Assembly (NCBI GenBank): GCA_019639155.1
Contig: JAHBSJ010000014.1
Location: 1-64,000 of the forward strand
DNA from: Acidobacteriota bacterium
Lineage (GTDB): Bacteria > Acidobacteriota > Blastocatellia > Pyrinomonadales > Pyrinomonadaceae
Direction: 5' to 3'
Length of the DNA: 64,000 nucleotides
Below the pieces are notes generated by a model, which ran no database searches, was not told the origin of the DNA, and saw only the letters and a list, made by a program, of their open reading frames with translations. Of the stretch, positions 9,393-17,845 are shown in pieces. A program made the position numbers and the translations under genes. The stretch's first letter is position 1, and each line of letters begins with the position of its first letter.

Positions 9393-9470
9393 ATGAGCCT
9401 AATCAAAGTTGTCATTTACGTGCTCGCCTTTGTGCTCAGCCTGCTGTTTTTGGGGCGGTTCTTCTTCTAA
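9393..9470 (+). CDS. 25-residue hydrophobic membrane peptide
   Basis: A short frame translating to a single transmembrane helix: MSLIKVVIYVLAFVLSLLF, then LGRFFF. GAGGA lies 5-6 nt before the ATG, which is good evidence of translation. It sits between the divergent HExxH gene and purH, upstream of a hairpin. It is too short for normal gene callers. Small membrane peptides of this kind can modulate membrane complexes or act as type I toxin-like peptides; neither role can be shown here. Confidence 0.5.
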   Translation: MSLIKVVIYVLAFVLSLLFLGRFFF

Positions 9471-9550
9471 GGCGTCGTGCAAACTGCCACTCGTAAGATG
9501 ATATCTCGCGGCATTTGGCAGTTTCCTGATCTTAAAATATATTTGTTTTT

Positions 9551-9573
9551 GGGCGGCTGACTTGCCGCCTTTT
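9551..9573 (+). terminator. Hairpin with short T-run just ahead of purH
   Basis: GGCGGC, loop TGACTT, GCCGCC, then TTTT. It lies 80 bp past the small membrane peptide and 10 bp before the purH ATG. It may terminate transcription from the peptide gene or attenuate purH; the stem is short. Confidence 0.5.
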
Positions 9574-9582
9574 CGTGTTTTT

Positions 9583-11232
9583 ATGAGCGAATTTCGAAAG
9601 ATAAAGCGTGCTCTGTTGAGCGTTTCGGATAAAGAAGGCCTCGCGGAACTCGCGGCCGCATTGAACGAATTCGGCGTTGAGATGATCTCGACAGGCGGCA
9701 CGGCAAAGGCTCTGCGCGACGCGGGCTTTTCGGTAACTGATGTTTCTGAAGTAACGGGCTTTCCCGAGATGATGGACGGCCGCGTCAAAACGCTCCACCC
9801 CAAAATTCACGGTGCTTTCCTCGCACTGCGTGAAAACGCCGAGCATATCGCCGCGATGAATGAACACGGCATCGAGCCCATCGACCTTGTCGTCGTCAAT
9901 CTCTATCCTTTCGAGCAGACGATAGCCAAAGACGGCGTCTCGCTCGAAGAAGCGGTCGAGAATATCGATATCGGCGGCCCGGCGATGATCCGCTCAGCGT
10001 CAAAGAATTGGCGCGACGTTGCGGTCGTTACCGACAGCCGTCTCTATGCTGAGATCATCGACGAAATGCGGGCGAATGACGGCTCGCTGTCGCCGGAAAC
10101 GCGTTCAAGGCTTGCGGCACTCGCGTACACGCGTACGGCGGCGTACGACCTGGCGATCTCGTCGTATCTCGCGTCGCAATTGCCGAATGACGACCTCGAG
10201 CGTCTTGAACCGCTCAATCCGCTCGGGCATCTTTCGTTTTTCGAGATCGCCGACGAAGCAGACGCAGACGATGACAATGAATTTTCTGAATATGTAAACA
10301 TCGAACTCGCGAAGGCCGCCGACCTTCGCTACGGCGAGAACCCGCACCAGAGAGCGGCTTTGTACACGGCCGACGGCGGCGGCATTGCAAACGCGGAACA
10401 GCTTCACGGCAAGGAGATGTCGTTCAACAATTACGTTGACGCGGACGCCGCTTGGGCGTTGGTCAACGATCTCGACGAGACCGCGGTCGCGATCATCAAA
10501 CACACGAATCCGTCCGGTGTCGGCACCGGCGATACGAATCTCGACGCCTACAAACGTGCCCTCGCGACCGATCCTGTCTCCGCATTCGGCGGCATCGTCG
10601 CATTCAACCGAAAAGTTGACGCCGCCGCCGCAAACGCGGTCATCGAGGTCTTTTCCGAGGTTATCGTCGCTCCCGATTACGACGACGAAGCTGTCGAGAT
10701 ATTCCGCTCCAAGAAGAACCTGCGCATCCTGAAATTGAGCGATCCCGCGATCCGCCATCCGCGATCCGCGATCGAGCATCGACAGATCTCCGGCGGATTT
10801 CTGATACAAGACGCCGACGTCCATCGTCTGAACGCCGACGATCTGAACATCGTCACCCAACGCCGGCCGACCGAAGACGAGCTTCGTTCTATGCTCTTTG
10901 CGTGGACGGTCTGCAAGCACGTAAGATCGAACGCCATCGTTTTCGCCAGAGATGGGCAGACGCTCGGCGTCGGTGCCGGACAGATGAACCGCGTCGATTC
11001 CATCCGCATCGCGGCGATGCGTGCGGAGCGTTTTGAACTCGGTCTGAAAGGTTCGGCTCTCGCGTCCGATGCGTTCTTTCCGTTCCGCGACAATGTTGAC
11101 GAAGCGGCAAAATTCGGCGTGACGGCGATCATTCAGCCCGGCGGTTCGGTGAAGGACGACGAATCGATCGCCGCCGCTAATGAGCACGGCATCGCGATGG
11201 CGTTCACGGGAATACGGCATTTCAAACACTGA
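9583..11232 (+). CDS. purH: Bifunctional AICAR formyltransferase / IMP cyclohydrolase
   Basis: 549 aa. It catalyses the last two steps of de novo purine synthesis: AICAR to FAICAR using 10-formyl-THF, then closure to IMP. The N-terminal MGS-like cyclohydrolase domain shows [12 protein letters not shown] and [14 protein letters not shown], then [21 protein letters not shown]. The AICAR transformylase part has [37 protein letters not shown] and [16 protein letters not shown]. The ATG at 9583 matches the family N-terminus. A linker between the domains is encoded by repeat-like DNA (see findings). Confidence 0.95.
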   Translation: MSEFRKIKRALLSVSDKEGLAELAAALNEFGVEMISTGGTAKALRDAGFSVTDVSEVTGFPEMMDGRVKTLHPKIHGAFLALRENAEHIAAMNEHGIEPIDLVVVNLYPFEQTIAKDGVSLEEAVENIDIGGPAMIRSASKNWRDVAVVTDSRLYAEIIDEMRANDGSLSPETRSRLAALAYTRTAAYDLAISSYLASQLPNDDLERLEPLNPLGHLSFFEIADEADADDDNEFSEYVNIELAKAADLRYGENPHQRAALYTADGGGIANAEQLHGKEMSFNNYVDADAAWALVNDLDETAVAIIKHTNPSGVGTGDTNLDAYKRALATDPVSAFGGIVAFNRKVDAAAANAVIEVFSEVIVAPDYDDEAVEIFRSKKNLRILKLSDPAIRHPRSAIEHRQISGGFLIQDADVHRLNADDLNIVTQRRPTEDELRSMLFAWTVCKHVRSNAIVFARDGQTLGVGAGQMNRVDSIRIAAMRAERFELGLKGSALASDAFFPFRDNVDEAAKFGVTAIIQPGGSVKDDESIAAANEHGIAMAFTGIRHFKH

Positions 11233-11248
11233 GTCGGTTAGAAAACGC

Positions 11249-11276
11249 TTGACAATATCTAGTGGCTGTGTTTAAA
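11249..11276 (+). promoter_or_regulatory. Sigma-70-like promoter for the DUF4440-like lipoprotein gene
   Basis: TTGACA at 11249-11254 and TTTAAA at 11271-11276, 16 nt apart. The conserved element at 11289-11309 would lie in the first bases of the transcript. Confidence 0.5.
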
Positions 11277-11288
11277 CTTAACGCAATT

Positions 11289-11309
11289 AGGACGACTGAG
11301 GAACGCTCG
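11289..11309 (+). other. Conserved leader element, copy 1
   Basis: AGGACGACTGAGGAACGCTC matches 25371-25392 at 20 of 22 aligned positions (one mismatch, one gap). It lies in the 5' leader of the lipoprotein gene, about 80 nt before the start codon. It could be a dispersed repeat or part of a structured RNA. Confidence 0.45.
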
Positions 11310-11387
11310 AGGGGTTTTGGGGATACAAGGCCGTCGGGCTTTATTTTTTTCGCTTAGAATACAACTAAGAAAAAAGGGAGAAGACCA

Positions 11388-12395
11388 ATGAAAAAATTAT
11401 TTACAGCAATGATGGCGGGCGCGCTCGCCATCTCGTTCGCGGCTTGCAACCAAACCGCTGACAAGCCCGCCAATACGACAAATACCAACGCCAACGCCGC
11501 GAAACCTGCGGCCGCCGCACCTACGGCCGCCTCTTTGCTCGAACAGGAAAAGAAGGCACACGCGGCTTATCTGGCGGGCGACACCGCTTGGTTCAATGAG
11601 AATCTTTCGGACAAGTTCGTCGCGTATCACAACGGACAGCGGTTTTCGAAATCTGACGAGATCAAGATGATCGCCGACGCAAAATGCGAAGCCAAAGATA
11701 CCAAGCTCGACGAAGAGCAGCTCGTCAAGATCAACGACGACACCTACGCCATCGTTTACCGCAGCACGCTGGATGCGGAATGCACCATGGGCGGACAAAA
11801 GATGAAGGTGCCCAGCCCGACGCGTGCCGCTACCATCTGGGTCCGCGACGGCGAAAAATGGAAAGCCGGCTATCACGGCGAGACACTGATCATCGATCCG
11901 AAGAATCCGCCGGCAGCACCGGCAGCTCCTACTGCTAAGAAGGAAGAGCCGAAGAAGGATGAGCCCGCCAAGGATCCTGAGCTCGCAAAGAAAGAAGAGA
12001 TCAACAAGCCGCAGCCCAGCGCCAACACCGAAGCGCTGACCAAGGCCCACAACGGCGGCTGGGAAGCTTTCGGCAAGAAGGACACCAAGTGGTTCAACGA
12101 CAACATGACCGAAGGCGTCGCGATCGTCGGACCGATGGGCGATTTCCACTCCGGCAAAGCGAACATTACCAAACTCTGGACCGAGACGATGAAGTGCGAA
12201 GGCATAACGAAAACGTCATTTACTGACACTTTCGCAAGCGCCTGGTCGCCGACCGTCGAGATCCTCACCGGCAAAGGCACCGCCGACGGCACCTGCGACG
12301 GACAAAAGAACGGCTCGCTCTATCAGACCGCCGTTTATGTCAAAGAAGGCGACACATGGAAGATGGCGTTCATGTTCGAATCGCCCGCAATGTAA
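11388..12395 (+). CDS. Lipoprotein with two NTF2-like (DUF4440/SnoaL) domains
   Basis: 335 aa. Lipoprotein signal ends ISFAAC (Cys at residue 20), followed by an Asn/Ala/Thr-rich linker. Two homologous NTF2-like halves follow: EKKAHAAYLAGDTAWFNENLSD to DGEKWKAGYHGE, and TKAHNGGWEAFGKKDTKWFNDN to EGDTWKMAFMFE. They are separated by a Lys/Glu/Pro-rich linker (KKEEPKKDEPAKDPE). NTF2-like domains are small-molecule binding or enzyme folds; no catalytic set is recognisable. GGGAGAAG precedes the ATG. The gene has its own promoter and terminator, so it is monocistronic. Confidence 0.8.
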   Translation: MKKLFTAMMAGALAISFAACNQTADKPANTTNTNANAAKPAAAAPTAASLLEQEKKAHAAYLAGDTAWFNENLSDKFVAYHNGQRFSKSDEIKMIADAKCEAKDTKLDEEQLVKINDDTYAIVYRSTLDAECTMGGQKMKVPSPTRAATIWVRDGEKWKAGYHGETLIIDPKNPPAAPAAPTAKKEEPKKDEPAKDPELAKKEEINKPQPSANTEALTKAHNGGWEAFGKKDTKWFNDNMTEGVAIVGPMGDFHSGKANITKLWTETMKCEGITKTSFTDTFASAWSPTVEILTGKGTADGTCDGQKNGSLYQTAVYVKEGDTWKMAFMFESPAM

Positions 12396-12420
12396 TTGCC
12401 CTTCGCAATACGACACTCGA

Positions 12421-12450
12421 AAAGGCTGCCCCGTGCAGCCTTTTCTTTTT
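12421..12450 (+). terminator. Terminator of the DUF4440-like lipoprotein gene
   Basis: AAAGGCTGC, loop CCC and GTGCAGCCTTTTC, with a T-rich tail, 25 bp after the stop codon. Confidence 0.85.
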
Positions 12451-12536
12451 GTGGATCGATCGCCGCGGCCTATATTGCCGTTGCGATCGGGCAACATTTA
12501 GAACCCACAGAACATCTCCGGCTCCATCCAAAATAT

Positions 12537-12606
12537 CTGCGTTTTCCTCGGCGGCCTCTGCGTTTTCCTTGGCGGCCCCTGCGTTTTCCTCGGCGGCCTC
12601 TGCGTT
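12537..12606. repeat. 21-bp tandem repeat, three units plus partial
   Basis: Units start at 12537, 12558 and 12579 (each CTGCGTTTTCCTCGGCGG with small changes), and a partial unit begins at 12600. Reverse-complement fragments (CGCAGAG, CCGCCGAGAACGC) follow to 12650. The sequence belongs to the dispersed CGCAGAGA-type repeat also seen near 185 and 25040. Confidence 0.8.
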
Positions 12607-12666
12607 GTTGTTTCGTAAACGCAGAGATAGCAGAGGTCCCCGCCGAGAACGCCGAGCTCTCGACGC

Positions 12667-12706
12667 CCCCTCTTCCCTCTTCCCTCTTCCCTCTTCCCTC
12701 TTCCCT
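12667..12706. repeat. 7-bp microsatellite CCCTCTT
   Basis: Five to six perfect copies of a 7-bp unit run up to the stop of the minus-strand MBL gene. Similar 7-bp arrays occur near 18887 and 18945. Confidence 0.85.
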
Positions 12707-12725
12707 CGCCCCTCTCCACTCTCCA

Positions 12726-13616
12726 CTACTTGTACGTTTCCACCCACACTTCCCTGCCGTCGGTGCGGAAAGTGATCATGCCGCGGTCCTGTGTTGAGAG
12801 TATTTCGGTACCGGCGGCGAGCCACGTTTCGACGACGTCGGGGTGCGGATGGCCGAAACGCGAGCGGCGGCCGGCGGAGACGACGGCGTAGCGGGCACGG
12901 ACGGCGTTGACGAATTCACGCGTCGAGGAAGTGCGGCTGCCGTGGTGCGGCACTTTGACGATGTCGTCGGCGGGCAGGCCGCCGGCTGTCAGAGCGGATT
13001 CGCCGCCGCGTTCGATATCGCCGGTCAGCAAAAAGCTGCGGCCGCCGAACGTCAGACGCAGGACGAGCGAATTGTCGTTATTGCGTGCGGCGGCGTCCTC
13101 GGCGGGGTGGAGCACCTCGATCTCGGCGCCGGCGGCGGCGAAACGCATACCGCGATGGATAATGACGACGGGGACGCGGCGTTCGGCGGCGAGAGCGGCG
13201 AGTTCGGCTGTTTCGGGTTCAAACGCCGTTCCGGGGCCGATCCACAGAGCACCGGCGGCAAAGTTCTTCAAAACGTCCGTCACGCCCTGTGTATGATCGG
13301 CATCGGCATGCGTCGCCGCGACGGCATCGACGCTGCGCAGGCCGCGATGCCACAATACTTTGGACACGACCGCCTCGCCGACGCCCAAACGGTCCGGAAC
13401 GAACTCCGCCGCCTCATCTTCCCGCCGCCGCATCGAACGAAAGTCCAACTGCCCGCCGCCATCGACGAGCAGCGTACTGCCGTCAGGAAAAGTAACAAGC
13501 GTCGCATCGCCCTGGCCGACGTCGATAAAATCAACACGCAGCGTCCCGTCGTGCGTCGGAAACGGCCCGATGATCGAAACGACACCGAAAACCGCGGCCG
13601 CGGCTGAGGCTGCCAT
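12726..13616 (-). CDS. ComEC/Rec2-type metallo-beta-lactamase domain, N-terminal membrane part absent
   Basis: 296 aa. After one hydrophobic segment (MAASAAAAVFGVVSIIGPF) comes the extracellular MBL domain typical of the C-terminus of the DNA-uptake channel ComEC: LRVDFIDVGQGDATLVTFPDG, then THADADHTQGV (metal-binding HxDxDH), GDIERGGESAL and VKVPHHGSRTSS. Full ComEC has an OB domain and about ten helices before this. The reading frame stays open only to an in-frame stop at 13659-13661, and A+T-rich island DNA begins there. It could be a stand-alone secreted MBL hydrolase or a ComEC truncated by the island. A ComEA-like gene lies 5 kb away. Confidence 0.75.
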   Translation of the reverse strand: MAASAAAAVFGVVSIIGPFPTHDGTLRVDFIDVGQGDATLVTFPDGSTLLVDGGGQLDFRSMRRREDEAAEFVPDRLGVGEAVVSKVLWHRGLRSVDAVAATHADADHTQGVTDVLKNFAAGALWIGPGTAFEPETAELAALAAERRVPVVIIHRGMRFAAAGAEIEVLHPAEDAAARNNDNSLVLRLTFGGRSFLLTGDIERGGESALTAGGLPADDIVKVPHHGSRTSSTREFVNAVRARYAVVSAGRRSRFGHPHPDVVETWLAAGTEILSTQDRGMITFRTDGREVWVETYK

Positions 13617-13736
13617 TAGATACTTGCCGGTTCTGGCTTTCTTCAGATCGAACGGCTTTTAAAAACACGTTTTTTCTAAATGTCAGGAAAAGGTATACTT
13701 AGCCAAGATACTCGATCATAATTGATGGTAATCACA

Positions 13737-14696
13737 ATGAAAAACGGAAATCTTTCTGATGCTCGTGATGTAAACGAAGTTGGCCAACGGCAACCTTCCC
13801 CGAAAAATACTTTGAACGATTTAACCGGTAGAGAGTGGGTATTTAATACGAACTCTATAGAAAGTTTTGAAAGCACGGAAGCCGAACGGGACCTGAACAA
13901 ATTTATAATAGAATTACTGGAAACTGGTTATTCAACTTCAGGAAAAGAGAGTTACGCTCACAAAATACGGAAAGTACATCCTTCTCCAAAGCCGCCACAA
14001 TTAATGGAACGGCTAATTAACTTTTTCAGCAAAAAGGGTGAGCTAATCTTTGATCCTTTCGTTGGCGTTGGCGGAACGTTATTAGGGGCGTCTCTGGCTG
14101 GCAGGAAAGCTATTGGTTTAGATATTAGCGAAAAATATCTGGATGTTTACCGTCAAGCAAATGACCAGCTACTTCTCAACGAACAACAGTTTATTGTCGA
14201 TGATGCAAGGAATCTTGATAACATCCCGGATCTTGATTCGGTTGAGTTTGACTTAATACTCACTGACCCGCCGTATGGCAATATGATGGCGAGGAAAAAA
14301 ACTGGCGAGGCGGTTAAAAAACGGCAGGATACGGCCCCCACGCCATTTACTGATCTTCGTGAGGATATTGGAAACTTAGATTTGGATGCATTCCTGCTGG
14401 AACTAAAAGATATTATTTCTAAATCAGTTGCGAGACTGAAAGACAAGCGATATCTAGTGCTGTTTACAAAGGATTTTCAACCGAAAGCGGATTATCACGG
14501 GATGTTACATTTCGACATTATGACCACTGTTTCTGGGATCGAAAATCTTGCGTATAAGGGAATGAAAATTTGGTACGACAAAACCGTGAACCTATATCCG
14601 TATGGATACCCATACGCTTATGTCGGTAATCAGCTTCATCAATACATCTTGATATTCCGTAAAGAATTACCGAAAGTTAAAAAAACGAAAAAATAA
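13737..14696 (+). CDS. DNA methyltransferase (amino-MTase, DPPY type)
   Basis: About 319 aa. It transfers methyl from S-adenosylmethionine to an exocyclic amino group of DNA. Motif order is X-like (HPSPKPPQLMERLINFF), then motif I (FDPFVGVGGTLLGASLAG), GLDISEKY, then motif IV DPPYG, so X-I-IV, a gamma-like order. DPPY indicates N6-adenine or N4-cytosine. Start is uncertain: ATG at 13725 or 13737. Its stop overlaps the start of the next methyltransferase (TAATG), so the two are coupled. The neighbouring endonuclease makes this part of a type II-like system. Confidence 0.85.
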   Translation: MKNGNLSDARDVNEVGQRQPSPKNTLNDLTGREWVFNTNSIESFESTEAERDLNKFIIELLETGYSTSGKESYAHKIRKVHPSPKPPQLMERLINFFSKKGELIFDPFVGVGGTLLGASLAGRKAIGLDISEKYLDVYRQANDQLLLNEQQFIVDDARNLDNIPDLDSVEFDLILTDPPYGNMMARKKTGEAVKKRQDTAPTPFTDLREDIGNLDLDAFLLELKDIISKSVARLKDKRYLVLFTKDFQPKADYHGMLHFDIMTTVSGIENLAYKGMKIWYDKTVNLYPYGYPYAYVGNQLHQYILIFRKELPKVKKTKK

Positions 14697-15775
14697 TGCG
14701 GTTTATTGGTAATAAAGAAAATCTTGTTGAGAATATCTACAACATTATAAAAACAAGGGAGATTAAAGGTAAGCGGTTTTTTGATGTATTCTCTGGCACG
14801 ACAAGCGTTGGGCGATATTTTAAGAAACGGGGCTACCAAACAATCTCATCGGATTTGTTGTATTTTTCATATTGCCTGCAACGTGCCTATTTAGTTAATA
14901 ATCAGCAGCCGATTTTTTCATCCCTCTTAAAGAAATATGATTTTCCTGCGAACACACTTTTCGCAGAACCTCTAAGTTTAGTTATTGAATTTCTCAATTC
15001 GCTGCCAGGAGTCGAAGGTTTCGTGTATAAAAACTACACGCCTGAGGGATCAGCAACTTTGCCAAGACCCCGCATGTTTTTCATTGGAGAAAATGGTAAG
15101 AAGATTGATGCAATTCGACAACAAATTGAAAATTGGAAAATCGAAAAGTTAATTTCAGAAGATGAATACTTTATTTTACTCGCATGTCTGATTGAGACTG
15201 TTCCCTTTTATGCAAACATTGCTGGGGTCTACGCAGCCTTTCAAAAAACTTGGGACCCCAGAGCTTTAAAATCTCTGCGTCTGCGCGAAATTGAAATCTT
15301 TGAAAGTCAAAATGAACACTTTGCATTTAGTGAAGACAGTGTTGGCCTAGTAGGACAATTTGCTACCGACATCCTTTATTTAGATCCGCCATACAACCAT
15401 AGACAATATGCGCCTAACTATCATTTACTCGAAACGGTGGCAAGATATGACGAGCCTGAAATTAGGGGGCTGGTTGGTATTCGGAGCTACGAAAACCAAA
15501 AATCGAAGTTTTGTAATGCAAGGACAGCGATTGAGGAACTTGATCGGGTGGCCAAAGAGGGAAAATTTAAGCACCTGATCTTAAGTTATAATTCCGAAGG
15601 TGTTATGCCACAAGAAGAGATATTGCAAACTTTGCGCAATTATGGACCAACAGAATTAGTGGAATTTGACTATCTAAGATTCAAAAGCAACAACAACGGC
15701 GAAGCAAAGCATAAGAAATATATAAAGGAACAACTTTATATATTAACTAGCTCCAATAATCTCGCAAATTCTTAA
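14696..15775 (+). CDS. D12-class N6-adenine DNA methyltransferase
   Basis: 359 aa. It begins MRFIGNKENLVENIYNII, the start signature of Dam/D12-class enzymes, with motif I FFDVFSGTTSVGRYF, and ends with motif IV ILYLDPPYNHRQYAPNYH. The long middle section is the presumed target-recognition region. D12-class enzymes methylate adenine N6. Two methyltransferases beside one endonuclease is the usual arrangement when the recognition site is asymmetric and each strand needs its own enzyme. The 3' end overlaps the convergent endonuclease gene by 29 bp. Confidence 0.88.
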   Translation: MRFIGNKENLVENIYNIIKTREIKGKRFFDVFSGTTSVGRYFKKRGYQTISSDLLYFSYCLQRAYLVNNQQPIFSSLLKKYDFPANTLFAEPLSLVIEFLNSLPGVEGFVYKNYTPEGSATLPRPRMFFIGENGKKIDAIRQQIENWKIEKLISEDEYFILLACLIETVPFYANIAGVYAAFQKTWDPRALKSLRLREIEIFESQNEHFAFSEDSVGLVGQFATDILYLDPPYNHRQYAPNYHLLETVARYDEPEIRGLVGIRSYENQKSKFCNARTAIEELDRVAKEGKFKHLILSYNSEGVMPQEEILQTLRNYGPTELVEFDYLRFKSNNNGEAKHKKYIKEQLYILTSSNNLANS

Positions 15776-17147
15776 TGGCCTCCTGGAATAGTTTTGGTGC
15801 CTGAATACTAAGTACCAAATCTCCGTGCTCGTTCAATAGGAAACTTACTTTAAGTTCAATAATCTTTCTTTCTTTGCTTCCATATAAAACTACCGTTCTT
15901 ATGATTTTGTATTGAGGGTAAAATTTTTTGATGTAAAATTCTTCGATGGCATCATAGTTTCCTAATTCCTCTATCCCTTTGAAACGGTTTTGATAGGTCT
16001 TCCCTTCCACATTGATTATTTCTGTCCTACCACAATCAATCATTATAAGATCGGGAATGTGAAAGATTTTTGTTTTGTCTCCGGCCTTGTATGCGTCTCG
16101 ATCGGAATATTTTTCGAGAGAGAGATATTGACCATCTGCGGTTTTGAAATAACCCTTTTCACAACCCGCATGGTTCTCAAAGATCGAAAACCCCTCGGTA
16201 AAGTTCTCGACCGCTAGATGAATAAAAATCGTGCCTAATTTTTCACCTTTCTTTTCATATTTCCAGTATTGATCTTTGAAACTAACCACAGGCACGTTCA
16301 GTCCTTGGAGTTTTAACTCTAGTTTATTTGCGATCGTCAAAAATTTAGCTCCTGTTGCCTTGTTACCGGACCCGAGCTGAGATTGCGATAACCCGTGCTG
16401 CGTTATAACAATATCCTTGTCCCAGCCCAATTTCCTAAGAGCTGAGCAAATCAAACTCAACGCGCCAATATTTGGATCATGAGCAAGCCGCCCGGATTTG
16501 TACAGCCTAGCAGATACCTCGATTCGTTCGTCATATTTAGTAAGTAGAATCGGGACATTACCTTTAGGGGCGCCTCTCATTTTAGATTTTAGAGCAATAA
16601 TTTCATCCACTGACTTAAAGGGCTTATATATTTTGTCGTCTAGATCCTTGCCCAATATTTCTACACCCAATGTCCTCAACAAACGGGTTCCGAATACATA
16701 AGTTGCAGTTGGGTTCTCTTTCTGACCCACACGCAGACTGTAAAGCATTATTTTTTGAACATTTGGGTAGTAATAATCAGCAAATACAAATTTTGAACAC
16801 CTTTGGTAAACACCAGTGTTCCGGCTCTCAGCATCGTCTGTTTTTGTTTCTTCAATCAGATATAAAGGCTTGTCTTTCAAAGTAGGTTCGTCATCTTGAA
16901 AGAAAATAATATAGTCAACAAAACTAGATGTTCCAGTAATTGTCTTCAGTAGAATTCTTTTAACTTTATTACTGTCAAATCCTATAACTTCATATGTAAA
17001 CGAGAATTTACCATTCTCAAGTATTGGTAAAATCCGAAGACCGCTGTAAAAGAATGAAATTTTATTGTCTGTTGCGAAACGATTTAATATCACCTCAAGA
17101 ACTTCCTTCTTCGGCCTTTCCTCAGTCAGAATCCACAAAGTTGACAT
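15747..17147 (-). CDS. Probable type II restriction endonuclease
   Basis: 466 aa, strongly A+T-rich. I do not recognise the family, but its place beside two methyltransferases makes it the likely nuclease. PLYLIEETKTDDAESRN contains an E-x-K arrangement after a strand that could be the core of a PD-(D/E)xK fold, with FVDYIIFFQDDEP upstream as a candidate for the Asp; residue roles are inference. The C-terminal part (IPDLIMIDCGRTEIINVEGK) has a second D...E-x-K-like pattern, and which is the active site is unclear. No signal peptide or membrane segment. The start lies beside an A+T-rich spacer. Confidence 0.65.
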   Translation of the reverse strand: MSTLWILTEERPKKEVLEVILNRFATDNKISFFYSGLRILPILENGKFSFTYEVIGFDSNKVKRILLKTITGTSSFVDYIIFFQDDEPTLKDKPLYLIEETKTDDAESRNTGVYQRCSKFVFADYYYPNVQKIMLYSLRVGQKENPTATYVFGTRLLRTLGVEILGKDLDDKIYKPFKSVDEIIALKSKMRGAPKGNVPILLTKYDERIEVSARLYKSGRLAHDPNIGALSLICSALRKLGWDKDIVITQHGLSQSQLGSGNKATGAKFLTIANKLELKLQGLNVPVVSFKDQYWKYEKKGEKLGTIFIHLAVENFTEGFSIFENHAGCEKGYFKTADGQYLSLEKYSDRDAYKAGDKTKIFHIPDLIMIDCGRTEIINVEGKTYQNRFKGIEELGNYDAIEEFYIKKFYPQYKIIRTVVLYGSKERKIIELKVSFLLNEHGDLVLSIQAPKLFQEAIKNLRDYWS

Positions 17148-17483
17148 AATGTTTATCTTGTAGTTAATGGGCTGTTTTTGTGAAGCATTATCACTTTAAC
17201 ATTTATGACGAAATTCTAAAATACTGACCACGAAACACTGTCCCTATCTGCAACCCACCGAAACTTCCCTCTGCTCACTTTCCTAACAGCGCGACGACCG
17301 AGTTTAGCAGATGAGAGAATCGGAACAACCCATGTGGGGTCGGATCACGGCCGGAAGAACCATTTTCCGAGCCGGTGTCGCAATAATATGGCGATAAGGC
17401 ACGGTGAAGCAGAGCTTCACCGCAAATAGACAGGCAAAGCCTGAAAAGCCAGTGTTTTCAGGCTTTTGTGTTTTTAGGATGGC
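17148..17483. other. Spacer with two strong hairpins
   Basis: No gene seen. GGTGAAGC-AGA-GCTTCACC (17403-17421) and AAAGCCTGAAAA-GCCAGTG-TTTTCAGGCTTT (17436-17466) are perfect hairpins. The second is followed by TTGTGTTTTT and could terminate plus-strand transcription before the tandem array. Confidence 0.65.
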
Positions 17484-17693
17484 CTCAGGAGAATGTTTCT
17501 TGACCTCAGGAGAATGTTTCTTGACCTCAGGAGAATGTTTCTTGACCTCAGGAGAATGTTTCTTGACCTCAGGAGAATGTTTCTTGACCTCAGGAGAATG
17601 TTTTTCGAGCTCAGGAGAATGTTTTTTGACCTCAGGAAAATGTTTTTTGACCTCAGGAAAATGTTTTTTGACCTCAGGAAAATGTTTTTTGAT
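17484..17693. repeat. 21-bp tandem array, ten units
   Basis: Ten units at exact 21-bp spacing (17484, 17505, 17526, 17547, 17568, 17589, 17610, 17631, 17652, 17673), each CTCAGGAGAATGTTTCTTGA or a near copy; the last three carry CTCAGGAAAATG. Mutations cluster in the distal units, as expected for an array growing from one side. At least three frames are open: plus-strand heptads SGECFLT and LRRMFLD, and minus-strand KKHSPEV. I doubt that any is a real protein. Confidence 0.92.
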
Positions 17694-17845
17694 TACAAAA
17701 GAAGCTTTTTTGGCACGAATGACGCAAGAAAGTTGTTGAAATCTCTGTCGTTTGATGGCAAAATCGCAGAACTTTGCACTATCTGGACTCGCGCACTGAA
17801 GTTTTTCGGGGTTTCAGATAAATTTTCGCAAAGCAGGAGATCAAC

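Larger units (their letters stand above)
13680..17150. mobile_element. A+T-rich restriction-modification island
   Basis: The DNA is visibly richer in A+T than both flanks (for example the line starting at 14701 is 25 percent G+C). It holds only two DNA methyltransferases and a convergent endonuclease-like gene. The left edge abuts a ComEC fragment and the right edge abuts a repeat-rich spacer. No integrase, tRNA or direct repeat was seen at the edges. This is a horizontally acquired defence cassette by inference. Confidence 0.6.

Noticed and set aside
10105-11229. Minus-strand frame of 374 codons
   Set aside because: It is antisense to purH and contains no recognisable domain.
12356-12825. 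Open frames across the 12.4-12.8 kb repeats
   Set aside because: They run through the terminator, the 21-bp units and the CCCTCTT array, and lack any domain.
13680-17150. Integrase or att sites at the R-M island
   Set aside because: I looked for direct repeats or tRNA at both edges and saw none.
17484-17693. CRISPR array
   Set aside because: Units are directly adjacent with no spacers, and no cas gene is near.
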